DNA of 64,000 nucleotides from positions 1 to 64,000 of the forward strand of contig NZ_FNNR01000015.1 in the NCBI RefSeq assembly GCF_900106835.1. The letters run 5' to 3'. A program made the translations under genes and the position numbers. The notes under the pieces were generated by a model. The model saw only the letters and a list, made by a program, of their open reading frames with translations, was not told the DNA's origin and did not search any database. Origin of the DNA: Arthrobacter sp. cf158. Its GTDB lineage: Bacteria > Actinomycetota > Actinomycetes > Actinomycetales > Micrococcaceae. Positions within the stretch are counted from its first letter, which is position 1; each line of letters opens with the position of its first letter. Of the stretch, positions 49,703 through 57,645 are shown piece by piece.

Positions 49703-51775
49703 ATGGTGCAAGAACCAACGCAGGACCACCTCATCGGGACCACTGTGGATGGGCGATACCACGTCCGTTCACGCTTGGCGCGGGGTGGAATGTCCACTGT
49801 TTACCTGGCCACGGACCAGCGCCTTGAGCGCGACGTGGCCCTCAAAGTCCTGCACCCGCACCTGGCCAACGATCCCACCTTCCTGGAGCGGCTCAGCCGG
49901 GAGGCCAAAGCTGCCGCCAGCCTCTCCCACCCCCATATTGTGGGCGTACTGGACCAAGGGGAAGACGGTCATATCGCCTACCTCGTCATGGAGTACGTCC
50001 AGGGACATACCCTTCGAGACACCCTGAATGATCAAGGTGCGTTGCCCCCGCGGCTGGCCCTGGCTCTGATAGATCCTGTTATTGAGGGCCTGGCAGCGGC
50101 ACACAATTCGGGATTGATCCACCGCGACATCAAACCTGAAAACGTCCTCATCGCGGACGATGGACGTATCAAGGTGGGCGACTTTGGTCTGGCCAGGGCA
50201 GTCTCGGCCAACACCAGCACCGGTGCCTTGATTGGCACAGTGGCCTATTTGGCTCCCGAGCTGGTACTCGGACAGCCGGCGGATGCGCGCAGCGACATCT
50301 ACTCAGCGGGCATCATGCTGTACGAAATGTTGACGGGCAAGCAGCCCTACGCAGGGGACTCCCCCATCCAAGTTGCGTACCAGCACGTCAATGCTGTGGT
50401 GGGCCGTCCTTCGGACGCCGCTCCGGGCCTCGCTGAGGATCTGGATGAGCTGGTCCAATGGTGCACAGCGGCCGACGCCGAGAACAGACCGGTGGACGGA
50501 ACGGCCCTGCTGGCCGAACTCCGCCACATCCGCACCACCCTCTCTGACGAACAGCTCGATCACCGGCAGGGCCCGGAACCAGCAGCTCCCTCCACCGCGC
50601 CCACGTCAGTCATCGTCCCTCCGGGCAGCCCCGCCGGGAATCCAACCGAAGCGCTTGCCACCACGGCCTCGCCCACTGAATTCATCTCACAGCAGCGCAA
50701 TCCCACCACGATCATGGCCGCGGGGAGTCCTGCGTTTCGGCAGTCCGGGGCGTCCATGGCCGGGCTGGACCGCGATGAAGACCAGCGCCAGCCCGGCAAG
50801 CGGGAATTGAAAAGGATCGAGCGGCAACAGAGCAAGGACCGCGCGCGGGCAGCTGCTACCCCGGTTCGCCCGCTACGGGAAGGCAATCCACGTCGTCGTG
50901 GGGTGATTTGGACAATCGTCATTGTCATCCTGGCGCTCCTGGCAGCATCGGCCGGATGGTTCTTCGGCATGGGGCCGGGGTCGCCAGGCACCGTACCCGA
51001 CGTCAAGAACAAGACAGTCGCCGAGGCCCAGCAGCTTCTCCGCACGGCTGGCTTCCAATCTGAGCCGCGGGATGTCTTCGACGACGACATCGGCGCCGGC
51101 CTGGCAGTCGGCACGGAACCCGAGTCGGGCGCCGAAGTACGAAAGTTTCAATCCATCACCCTGTTCGTCTCCAAAGGCGCCCAGCTGTTCGCGTTGCCCG
51201 CCTTGGCCGGAGGAAGCCTGGCCGAGGCGAAGACAGCTTTGAACACCGCTGAGATGGCCCTTGGCAACGTCACTGAAGCTTTCGACGAAAAGGTACCGGC
51301 CGGCGTCGTTATTTCCCAGGACCCCGCACAGGGCACGGAGGTGCGGCACGGAACCCCGGTGGCTATGGTGGTCTCCAAGGGGCCGCAGCCTATCCCTGTC
51401 CCGGATGTGAGGGGTCAGGCCCAGGATGCTGCCGTCAAGGCGATCCAGGACGCTGGACTGAAGGCTGTGATCGCTCCGGAGACCGTCAACGACAAGACCG
51501 TCCCCAAGGGAGCGGTGGTTTCCCAGACGCCCGCCAACGGCACTCTCATCAAAGGCGAGTCCGTGACGTTGACCGTCTCCAAGGGACCAAAGTTGGTCAA
51601 GGTCCCCAGCTTCATCGGCAAGCAAGCCAAAGAAGCCCGGCAACAATTGGAAGCGCTGGGCTTTGATGTGAAAGTGAACGAAATCCTGGGCGGATTCTTC
51701 GGTACAGTGCGCGACCAGAATCCGGTGGACAAAGAAGTACCCGAGGGCTCCACTATCACGCTGACGGTGGTCTAG
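49703..51775 (+). CDS. pknL: Ser/Thr kinase with four PASTA domains (PknL-like)
   Basis: Membrane receptor kinase sensing peptidoglycan or lipid II. 690 residues. The kinase domain is at about 13-275: Gly loop ARGGMSTVYLA, VALKVL lysine, catalytic HRDIKPENVL, GDFGLARAV and APELVLG. A Pro/Ser juxtamembrane linker precedes the membrane segment at about 400-420. Four PASTA domains span about 433-690 (starting TVPDVKNKTVAEAQ, FALPALAGGSLAEAK, PVPDVRGQAQDAAV and KVPSFIGKQAKEAR). Position and neighbours match PknL, but the M. tuberculosis protein has no PASTA repeats. TAGGAT (49694-49699) lies 6 nt before codon 2 (GTG), so initiation may be leaderless there. Confidence 0.93.
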   Translation: MVQEPTQDHLIGTTVDGRYHVRSRLARGGMSTVYLATDQRLERDVALKVLHPHLANDPTFLERLSREAKAAASLSHPHIVGVLDQGEDGHIAYLVMEYVQGHTLRDTLNDQGALPPRLALALIDPVIEGLAAAHNSGLIHRDIKPENVLIADDGRIKVGDFGLARAVSANTSTGALIGTVAYLAPELVLGQPADARSDIYSAGIMLYEMLTGKQPYAGDSPIQVAYQHVNAVVGRPSDAAPGLAEDLDELVQWCTAADAENRPVDGTALLAELRHIRTTLSDEQLDHRQGPEPAAPSTAPTSVIVPPGSPAGNPTEALATTASPTEFISQQRNPTTIMAAGSPAFRQSGASMAGLDRDEDQRQPGKRELKRIERQQSKDRARAAATPVRPLREGNPRRRGVIWTIVIVILALLAASAGWFFGMGPGSPGTVPDVKNKTVAEAQQLLRTAGFQSEPRDVFDDDIGAGLAVGTEPESGAEVRKFQSITLFVSKGAQLFALPALAGGSLAEAKTALNTAEMALGNVTEAFDEKVPAGVVISQDPAQGTEVRHGTPVAMVVSKGPQPIPVPDVRGQAQDAAVKAIQDAGLKAVIAPETVNDKTVPKGAVVSQTPANGTLIKGESVTLTVSKGPKLVKVPSFIGKQAKEARQQLEALGFDVKVNEILGGFFGTVRDQNPVDKEVPEGSTITLTVV

Positions 51776-51788
51776 GACTCCAGCAAAC

Positions 51789-51830
51789 GTAAAAGGCGCG
51801 GTTCGGATGATTCCGAACCGCGCCTTTTAC
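51789..51830. terminator. Bidirectional terminator pknL / aroG
   Basis: Perfect 19-bp stem flanked by A4 and T4, serving both converging genes. Confidence 0.95.
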
Positions 51831-51853
51831 TTTTAAGCGTTAGCGCTGGATAT

Positions 51854-53257
51854 TCAGCGCTTGGAGAGGGCCCCAGCCACCAGGAACGCCATCTCCAGGG
51901 ACTGCATGTGGTTCAGGCGGGGATCGCAGACTGACTCGTAGCGGTCCAGGAAGGCTTCCTGATCGATCGGGTCGGCCCCACCCAGGCACTCCGCGACGTC
52001 GTCGCCCGTCATCTCGACGTGCAGGCCACCCGGAACAGTACCCAGCGCCTGGTGGACCTCGAAGAAGCCGCGGACCTCGTCAATGACGTCATCAAAGTTG
52101 CGGGTCTTGTAGCCGTTCGGCGAGGTAACCGTGTTTCCGTGCATCGGATCAGTCACCCACAGCACCTGGGCGCCGGAGGCGGTCACACGTTCGACGACGG
52201 CCGGCAGCTTTTCGCGGATATTCCTGGCACCCATGCGGGTGATGAAGGTGAGACGTCCGGGTTCCCGGTTGGGGTCCAGCTTGTCGATCAACCGCAAGGC
52301 ATCATCGCCGCTGGTACCGGGGCCGAGCTTAACGCCGATGGGGTTGCGCACGCGGGACAGGAAGTCCACGTGTGCGTGGTCGAGTTCACGGGTACGCTCA
52401 CCAATCCACAGGAAGTGCGAGGAAGTGTCGTAGGGCAGGCCGGTCCGCGAATCGATGCGGGTCAGCGCACGCTCATAGTCCAGCAGCAGCGCTTCGTGGC
52501 TGGCAAAGAATTCCACCCGCTTGAGTGCCTCAAAGTCGGCACCGCAGGAATCCATGAAGCTGATGGCGCGGTCGATGTCGCGTGCCAGTGATTCGTAGCG
52601 TGCGTGTGCCGGGTTCTCCGTGAACCCCTTGTTCCACTGGTGAACCAGGCGAAGGTCCGCAAAACCACCCTGGGTGAAGGCGCGGATGAGGTTCAAGGTG
52701 GAAGCGGACGTGTGGTAGGCCTTCAGCATCCGGCCGGCGTCGTGCGCGCGGGACTCGGGAGTGAAGTCGTAGCCGTTAACGATGTCGCCGCGGTACGCGG
52801 GCAGTGTCACGCCATCGCGGGTCTCGTCATTGGACGAGCGCGGCTTGGCGAACTGGCCTGCCATGCGACCCATCTTGATGACAGGCATCGCTGCGCCGTA
52901 GGTCAGGACCACTGCCATCTGCAGGATGGTCTTTACTCGGGCGCTGATCCTGTCCGCCGTGGCGGCCTCAAAGGTTTCAGCGCAGTCACCTCCCTGCAGG
53001 AGAAAGGCTTTGCCCTGTGCGGCAGCCGCGAGTCGCTCCCTCAGAACGTCCACTTCTCCAGCGAAAACCAGGGGCGGAACCACTGAAAGTTCCTTGACGG
53101 AGGCCTTGAAGACTTCAGCGTCCGACCATGTGGGCTGCTGGGAAATCGGCAGGTCCCGCCAGGCGTCAAGCCCGGGATAGTTCGCCGCGCCGCTTTGGGC
53201 GGTGCTGGCGAGGGGATCTGCTACGGAGGATGCGGTGTTCGCGGTTAGCTCAGTCAC
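51854..53257 (-). CDS. aroG: 3-deoxy-7-phosphoheptulonate synthase, class II
   Basis: Condenses phosphoenolpyruvate with erythrose 4-phosphate, the entry to the shikimate pathway. 467 residues of the plant/mycobacterial class II type. Blocks: LLQGGDCAETFEA (metal-site Cys), IKMGRMAGQFAKPRSS, LRLVHQWNKGF, SHFLWIGERTRELDHAHVDF, GVKLGPGTSGDDAL, ITRMGARNIREKLP and VTDPMHGNT. TACTCT (53264-53269) lies exactly 6 nt before the GTG, so a leaderless start is likely. Confidence 0.96.
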   Translation of the reverse strand: MTELTANTASSVADPLASTAQSGAANYPGLDAWRDLPISQQPTWSDAEVFKASVKELSVVPPLVFAGEVDVLRERLAAAAQGKAFLLQGGDCAETFEAATADRISARVKTILQMAVVLTYGAAMPVIKMGRMAGQFAKPRSSNDETRDGVTLPAYRGDIVNGYDFTPESRAHDAGRMLKAYHTSASTLNLIRAFTQGGFADLRLVHQWNKGFTENPAHARYESLARDIDRAISFMDSCGADFEALKRVEFFASHEALLLDYERALTRIDSRTGLPYDTSSHFLWIGERTRELDHAHVDFLSRVRNPIGVKLGPGTSGDDALRLIDKLDPNREPGRLTFITRMGARNIREKLPAVVERVTASGAQVLWVTDPMHGNTVTSPNGYKTRNFDDVIDEVRGFFEVHQALGTVPGGLHVEMTGDDVAECLGGADPIDQEAFLDRYESVCDPRLNHMQSLEMAFLVAGALSKR

Positions 53258-53323
53258 CCTTCAAGAGTAGTAGCCTCCGGCCGGGTTGCGGGACTGGAGC
53301 CGTAACTGATGGTGCCGCCTGCG

Positions 53324-54115
53324 TCACAGTTTCCCCGGGGATTCGTCCCCATCTGCCCGGGGTTCATCTTTGTCGTCGGCAACATCCTCAGCGGTGTCTT
53401 CGGCTGCTTTCACCTGATGGACCGGTTCGGGACCCTTGCCTGCCAACCGGGCCTTAACCACCGCCGCGTATTCATCCACGTATTCCTGGCCGGAGAGCCG
53501 CATCAACTCGTACATAATCTCATCCGTCACAGCCCTTTGAATCAGGCGGTCGTCCTCCATGCCGTAGTAACGGCTGAAGTCCAGCGGCTGCCCGAAAATC
53601 AGGCCAATCCGACGGATATTCGGCAGCCGCTTGCCGATGGGTTGGACTTTCTCCGTACCAATCATGGCGACGGGCACCACCGGTACCCGCGTTTCCAGTG
53701 CTAGACGGGCGACGCCGACCTTGCCGCGGTAGAGCCTGGCATCCGGGCTGCGCGTGCCTTCCGGATAAATGCCCAGCAGGCCGCCGCCGTTCAGGACGTC
53801 CTTGCCGGCTTGCAGTGACATCTCCGAGGCCGCGCCGCCGGACCGGTCCATGGGCAGTTGGTTGCTCAGCCTGAAGAAGAGGGCCGTGAGCCGCCCCTTA
53901 ATCCCCTTACCCGTGAAGTACTCGGACTTGGCCAGGAAGATCACCGGGCGGTGCACCATCAAGGGCAGGAAGATGGAATCTGAAAACGAAAGGTGGTTGG
54001 ACGCCAGGATCGCGGCGCCGTTCTCAGGAACGTTGTCCAAGCCTTTAACCCAAGGACGGAACAGGAGCTTGAGGATGGGACCCAGAAAGATCCTCTTCAT
54101 GACCCAATAGAACAC
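53324..54115 (-). CDS. 1-acylglycerol-3-phosphate acyltransferase (PlsC family)
   Basis: Acylates lysophosphatidate (or a related acceptor) at the membrane. 263 residues from the GTG at 54115, which has GAGAGG 6 nt upstream; the longer frame into the divergent esterase is rejected. The N-terminus is a membrane-associated helix (VFYWVMKRIFLGPILKLLF). Catalytic HX4D in ASNHLSFSDSIFLPL, the glycerol-phosphate motif GIYPEGTRSPD, and VPVVPVAMIG. An acidic tail of about 40 residues follows. Same position as Rv2182c in mycobacteria. Confidence 0.92.
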   Translation of the reverse strand: MFYWVMKRIFLGPILKLLFRPWVKGLDNVPENGAAILASNHLSFSDSIFLPLMVHRPVIFLAKSEYFTGKGIKGRLTALFFRLSNQLPMDRSGGAASEMSLQAGKDVLNGGGLLGIYPEGTRSPDARLYRGKVGVARLALETRVPVVPVAMIGTEKVQPIGKRLPNIRRIGLIFGQPLDFSRYYGMEDDRLIQRAVTDEIMYELMRLSGQEYVDEYAAVVKARLAGKGPEPVHQVKAAEDTAEDVADDKDEPRADGDESPGKL

Positions 54116-54215
54116 GTTTGTCCTCTCACGGCCGACGGTTGGCATGCTTCCGGCAACCCGGCGGGCACTCAACAGCAACCCTACTCCAGTGAGAAATCTC
54201 CGGAAGAGTGACACG

Positions 54216-55013
54216 ATGGGACTCATGACGGAACGCCCCTCACCCTCTGCGCCGCTTGCCTTCCACCATCCCGGCCATGGGCCCAATGCCTCCATTGGCG
54301 TCGCCATCTGCCATGGATTCACTGGCAGCCCGCTGAGCATGCTGCCCTGGGCAGAGTACTTGGCCGCGCAGGGATTTGCTGTTTCGGTGCCTCTCCTCCC
54401 CGGCCACGGCACCAGTTGGCAGGATCTGGCAACCACTCGGTGGCAAGACTGGTACCGGGCCTTCGAGCAGAGCTATCTGGACCTCGCCGGACAGACCAGC
54501 ACCTGTTTTGTCGCGGGGCTGTCCATGGGAGGCGCTGTGGCTCTTCGCGTCGCCGCCCTCCACGACGTTCCAGGGCTGGTCCTGGTCAATCCTGGCCTGA
54601 GCTTTTACGACCGCAGGGTCCGGTATGTAGGCGCCCTGAAGTATGTCATGAGGACCACCACCCCCATCGTGGAAGACTCACCGGCTCCGGCCACCGCTGA
54701 GACTGGCGACTATTCCAAGACGCCCCTGAAATCGGTGCATGAACTCAAGAAGCTGTTCCGCGCGGCGACTCTCGGTTTGCCCCGGGTGGAAGCACCGGCC
54801 TTGGTGTTCAAGTCATCCGTGGACGGTGTCATACCGCCCAGCTCCGTGGCCACTATCAGCAAGCACATCGCAGCGTCCCGCCTGAAGATTGTCACGCTTC
54901 CCCACAGCGGCCACGTTGCCACGCTTGATGTTGACGCCCCCACCATTTTTGAAGAATCAGCAGAGTTTTTCCGTCAGCACGCCAGCGACAGAGTAGCCTC
55001 AGAGTCATCATGA
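54216..55013 (+). CDS. Alpha/beta hydrolase (carboxylesterase-like) 1
   Basis: 265-residue serine hydrolase of the carboxylesterase/lysophospholipase type. Oxyanion HGF in AICHGFTGSPLSMLPWAEYL, nucleophile in FVAGLSMGGAVALR (GxSxG), acid Asp in FKSSVDGVIPP and His in HSGHVATLDVDAP. No signal peptide. Start at ATG 54216, with GGAAGAG upstream. The following gene is its close paralogue, overlapping by 4 bp. Divergent from plsC, so a role in lipid turnover is possible; the substrate is unknown. Confidence 0.9.
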   Translation: MGLMTERPSPSAPLAFHHPGHGPNASIGVAICHGFTGSPLSMLPWAEYLAAQGFAVSVPLLPGHGTSWQDLATTRWQDWYRAFEQSYLDLAGQTSTCFVAGLSMGGAVALRVAALHDVPGLVLVNPGLSFYDRRVRYVGALKYVMRTTTPIVEDSPAPATAETGDYSKTPLKSVHELKKLFRAATLGLPRVEAPALVFKSSVDGVIPPSSVATISKHIAASRLKIVTLPHSGHVATLDVDAPTIFEESAEFFRQHASDRVASESS

Positions 55014-55813
55014 ACAAGCTTCCGGATTTCTCGCCGTTCCTCAGCAGTTGGAACGGGATTGGGCCGCGCGTTGGTGTAGTAATGTCCCACGGGTTCACCG
55101 GCAGCCCGCACAGTGTCAGGCCGTGGGCGGAGCACCTGGCAGCGGCCGGCTTCGCCGTCAGGCTGCCCCTGCTGCCCGGCCACGGCACCATATGGCAGGA
55201 CATGGCCAAGCGCTCGTGGCGGGAGTGGCACCGCGCGGTGGATGAGGCCTACCTTGAGCTCGCCGCCGAGTGCGACTACGTTTTCACGGCGGGTCTGTCC
55301 ATGGGCGGCACGCTGGCACTGCGGATCGCTGCCACGCGTCCCGTTGCAGGCACTGTTGTGGTCAACCCGGGGCTGGTCCTCGACGATCCCCGCGCCGTGA
55401 TTGTGGCCGCGCTGAAGTACGTGGTGAAGACAACTCCGGCCATTGCCAACGACATCCTTAAACCGGACCAGGACGAGGGCGCCTATGCCCGTACGCCAGT
55501 TGCCGCTGCCCACCAACTGAAGAAGATGTACAAAGACACAGCAGCCATCCTTCCCCGCATCAGCTCGCCCGTACTCGTCTACAAATCCACAGTGGACAAC
55601 GTCATCTCCACTGCCAGCCTGGAGTTCCTGCGTGACCGGGTGACTGCACCGGTGGATGTCCGCTACCTGGGCAACAGCTACCACGTAGCCACTCTCGACA
55701 ACGACGCCCCGGAGATCTTCGAGGGTACCGTGGAATTTATCCAAAGAACCGTTGCAACCCTGGCCGGACGCGGGCCCTCCCCCGAAAAGGACACAGCCCA
55801 TGAACAGGCCTGA
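55010..55813 (+). CDS. Alpha/beta hydrolase (carboxylesterase-like) 2
   Basis: 267-residue paralogue of the preceding gene: the blocks HGFTGSP, LPLLPGHGT, AGLSMGG (nucleophile Ser), VNPGL and HVATLD align in order. Triad: Ser in GLSMGGTLALR, Asp in YKSTVDNVIS and His in NSYHVATLDND. The ATGA overlap with gene 1 means coupled translation. The N-terminus begins directly with LPDFSPFLSSWNGIGPRVGVVMSHGF, and the C-terminal tail is charged. Tandem duplication with divergence suggests two related substrates. Confidence 0.9.
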   Translation: MNKLPDFSPFLSSWNGIGPRVGVVMSHGFTGSPHSVRPWAEHLAAAGFAVRLPLLPGHGTIWQDMAKRSWREWHRAVDEAYLELAAECDYVFTAGLSMGGTLALRIAATRPVAGTVVVNPGLVLDDPRAVIVAALKYVVKTTPAIANDILKPDQDEGAYARTPVAAAHQLKKMYKDTAAILPRISSPVLVYKSTVDNVISTASLEFLRDRVTAPVDVRYLGNSYHVATLDNDAPEIFEGTVEFIQRTVATLAGRGPSPEKDTAHEQA

Positions 55814-56342
55814 TCCCAACTCTGCAGATCAGAGCGCCAACAAAGACGACGACGCCGTATGGCTGGACCTCGTGGCACGGCTGGAAGCCACGGAGTCCGG
55901 AGCGGGTGAACCGGCAGCTGCCGACAACGCTGAGCAGGCCTCGGAGGCCGGCACTTCACAGTCTGAGTCGAACAAGACCTTCAAGGACTTCGACCCCTTG
56001 GGCCTGTCCACGCCAGTGACGGAGCCCGCACCCGAAGCCACGGCAATTCCGGCGGCCACCGGCCGCTCCCTGGGACCTCGCGACTTCGAGGTCGATGAAG
56101 AGGACGACTCGTTCGTTCCTGAGGAGCCCGCGAGCCTTGCCGGCACGGAGCCACTGACCATGCTGGCATGGGTTGGTGCGGTGGGAGGTCCCATTGCCTT
56201 GCTTCTCACGGCAATGTTCTGGCGTTCCGCGCCCCTGACCGCCATTTTAGGAATTGTTGCCGCTTTTGTGGCGTCGGTGGTTTTCCTCATCATGCGGCTC
56301 CCGCAGGAAAAAAATGACAACGACGACGGCGCCCGCATCTAG
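55800..56342 (+). CDS. Acidic membrane protein, unknown function
   Basis: 180-residue protein starting with an ATG 14 bp inside the esterase 2 gene. The first 115 residues are strongly acidic and disordered (VWLDLVARLEATES, EVDEEDDSFVPEEP). Two membrane segments follow at about 119-138 and 146-167, then a short charged tail. The topology suggests a cytosolic acidic domain on a two-helix anchor. No family is recognised. Co-transcribed with the esterase pair by overlap. Confidence 0.82.
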   Translation: MNRPDPNSADQSANKDDDAVWLDLVARLEATESGAGEPAAADNAEQASEAGTSQSESNKTFKDFDPLGLSTPVTEPAPEATAIPAATGRSLGPRDFEVDEEDDSFVPEEPASLAGTEPLTMLAWVGAVGGPIALLLTAMFWRSAPLTAILGIVAAFVASVVFLIMRLPQEKNDNDDGARI

Positions 56343-56399
56343 GTGCCTATCCCCTCTGCCGCATGGTCGCTACGGAGGGATCGCGGGAGATATCGGAGT

Positions 56400-57458
56400 C
56401 TAGTGGTGCGCGCGGCCACTGACGCGTGAGAGGTCCGCCGCGCCGATCATGCCGGCACGCGGACCCAATGCCGCCAATTCAATCCTTGCCATGGGTCGGA
56501 AGCCCCGGCCGGTAAGGTTCTTCGCGAACGATTCACGAGCCGGTCCAGCCAGCAGGTCACCTGCGTCGCACAAGCCTCCTCCGATCACGAACATTCCAGG
56601 GTCCAGGGCTGCGGCGAGGTTGGCCAGGCCGAGCCCCAGCCACTCTCCTTGGTCTGCCAGGAGTTCCCGGGACGTAGCATCGCCTCCGAGGGCCAGCGCT
56701 GTGACGGCTGCTCCCGTGATGTTCCCGGCGGTACCGCCTGCCCGCTCCAAAAGCGCCCGGCCCTCCGGTGAGTTGGTCCGCACGAGCTGCCGGGCTTCGC
56801 GTCCCAGCGCATTGCCGGAGGCGTACTGCTCCCAGCACCCCCGGTTGCCGCACTCGCACCGGTGTCCGCCAGGAAAGATGATCTGGTGCCCAAACTCGCC
56901 GGCCACGCCGTAACGTCCCCGCTCCACGCGGCCGTCCATCACCATTGCCCCGCCAATGCCGGTACCCAAAGTGATGCACACCAGCCGGCTCTCGCCCTGG
57001 CCTGCTCCGAAGCGCCATTCCGCCCAGGCAGCGGCATCTGCGTCGTTGGTCAGGAGGACAGGACGCCTCAGCAGCTTCTGCAAGCTCGCCCGAAGGGGCT
57101 CGTTTCGCCAGGCGAGATGCGGGCTGAACAGCACTGTGCCGCCGTCGAGGTCCATCCAGCCGGCCGCGCCGATGCCCACGGAAGCTACGCGATGCCCTGC
57201 GCTGAGCTCGTCCACCAGTTCCACTATGGTCTGCTCGACTGCACGGGGGTCTGCACCAGGAGTGGATCTGCGGGCCTCGTCAAGAACCCGGCCTTCGGCG
57301 TCCACCACACCGGCGGCCACCTTGGTGCCACCGATATCGATTCCGATCGCCAGGCCCCGCCGGCCCAAGTGGCTGCGGCGGGCGGCCCATGGCACGTCCT
57401 TCCAAGCTGCGGCCGGAGGCCTGAATCGTGCGCGGGAACTGGACCGTAGTGCGGGCAT
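56400..57458 (-). CDS. ROK family glucokinase
   Basis: ATP-dependent glucokinase-like ROK protein, 352 residues. Phosphate motif AIGIDIGGTKVAAGVVD, catalytic Asp in LLTNDADAAAWAEW, LGTGIGGAMVMDG and the ROK zinc motif HRCECGNRGCWEQYASG. There is no N-terminal HTH, so it is an enzyme rather than a repressor. A 35-residue Arg-rich N-terminal extension precedes the fold. TAAGAT (57465-57470) lies 6 nt before the ATG, a leaderless layout. It complements the polyphosphate glucokinase at 13.8 kb. Confidence 0.92.
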   Translation of the reverse strand: MPALRSSSRARFRPPAAAWKDVPWAARRSHLGRRGLAIGIDIGGTKVAAGVVDAEGRVLDEARRSTPGADPRAVEQTIVELVDELSAGHRVASVGIGAAGWMDLDGGTVLFSPHLAWRNEPLRASLQKLLRRPVLLTNDADAAAWAEWRFGAGQGESRLVCITLGTGIGGAMVMDGRVERGRYGVAGEFGHQIIFPGGHRCECGNRGCWEQYASGNALGREARQLVRTNSPEGRALLERAGGTAGNITGAAVTALALGGDATSRELLADQGEWLGLGLANLAAALDPGMFVIGGGLCDAGDLLAGPARESFAKNLTGRGFRPMARIELAALGPRAGMIGAADLSRVSGRAHH

Positions 57459-57645
57459 CCCATCATCTTATTCCGCTGGGCAACGCACCCCTGCATCACA
57501 GGCGCCTGATGGCCCCGAGTTGCTTGAAATGACGGCTCATCCGTAAAGTTACCCGCCAGTAGGTGAAATAGGACACACCTCCGCGAGCGGGCATACTAGA
57601 GTGAAAGCAGCCCCCTCGTGGCCCGTGGATATCAAAGGAGCTACC

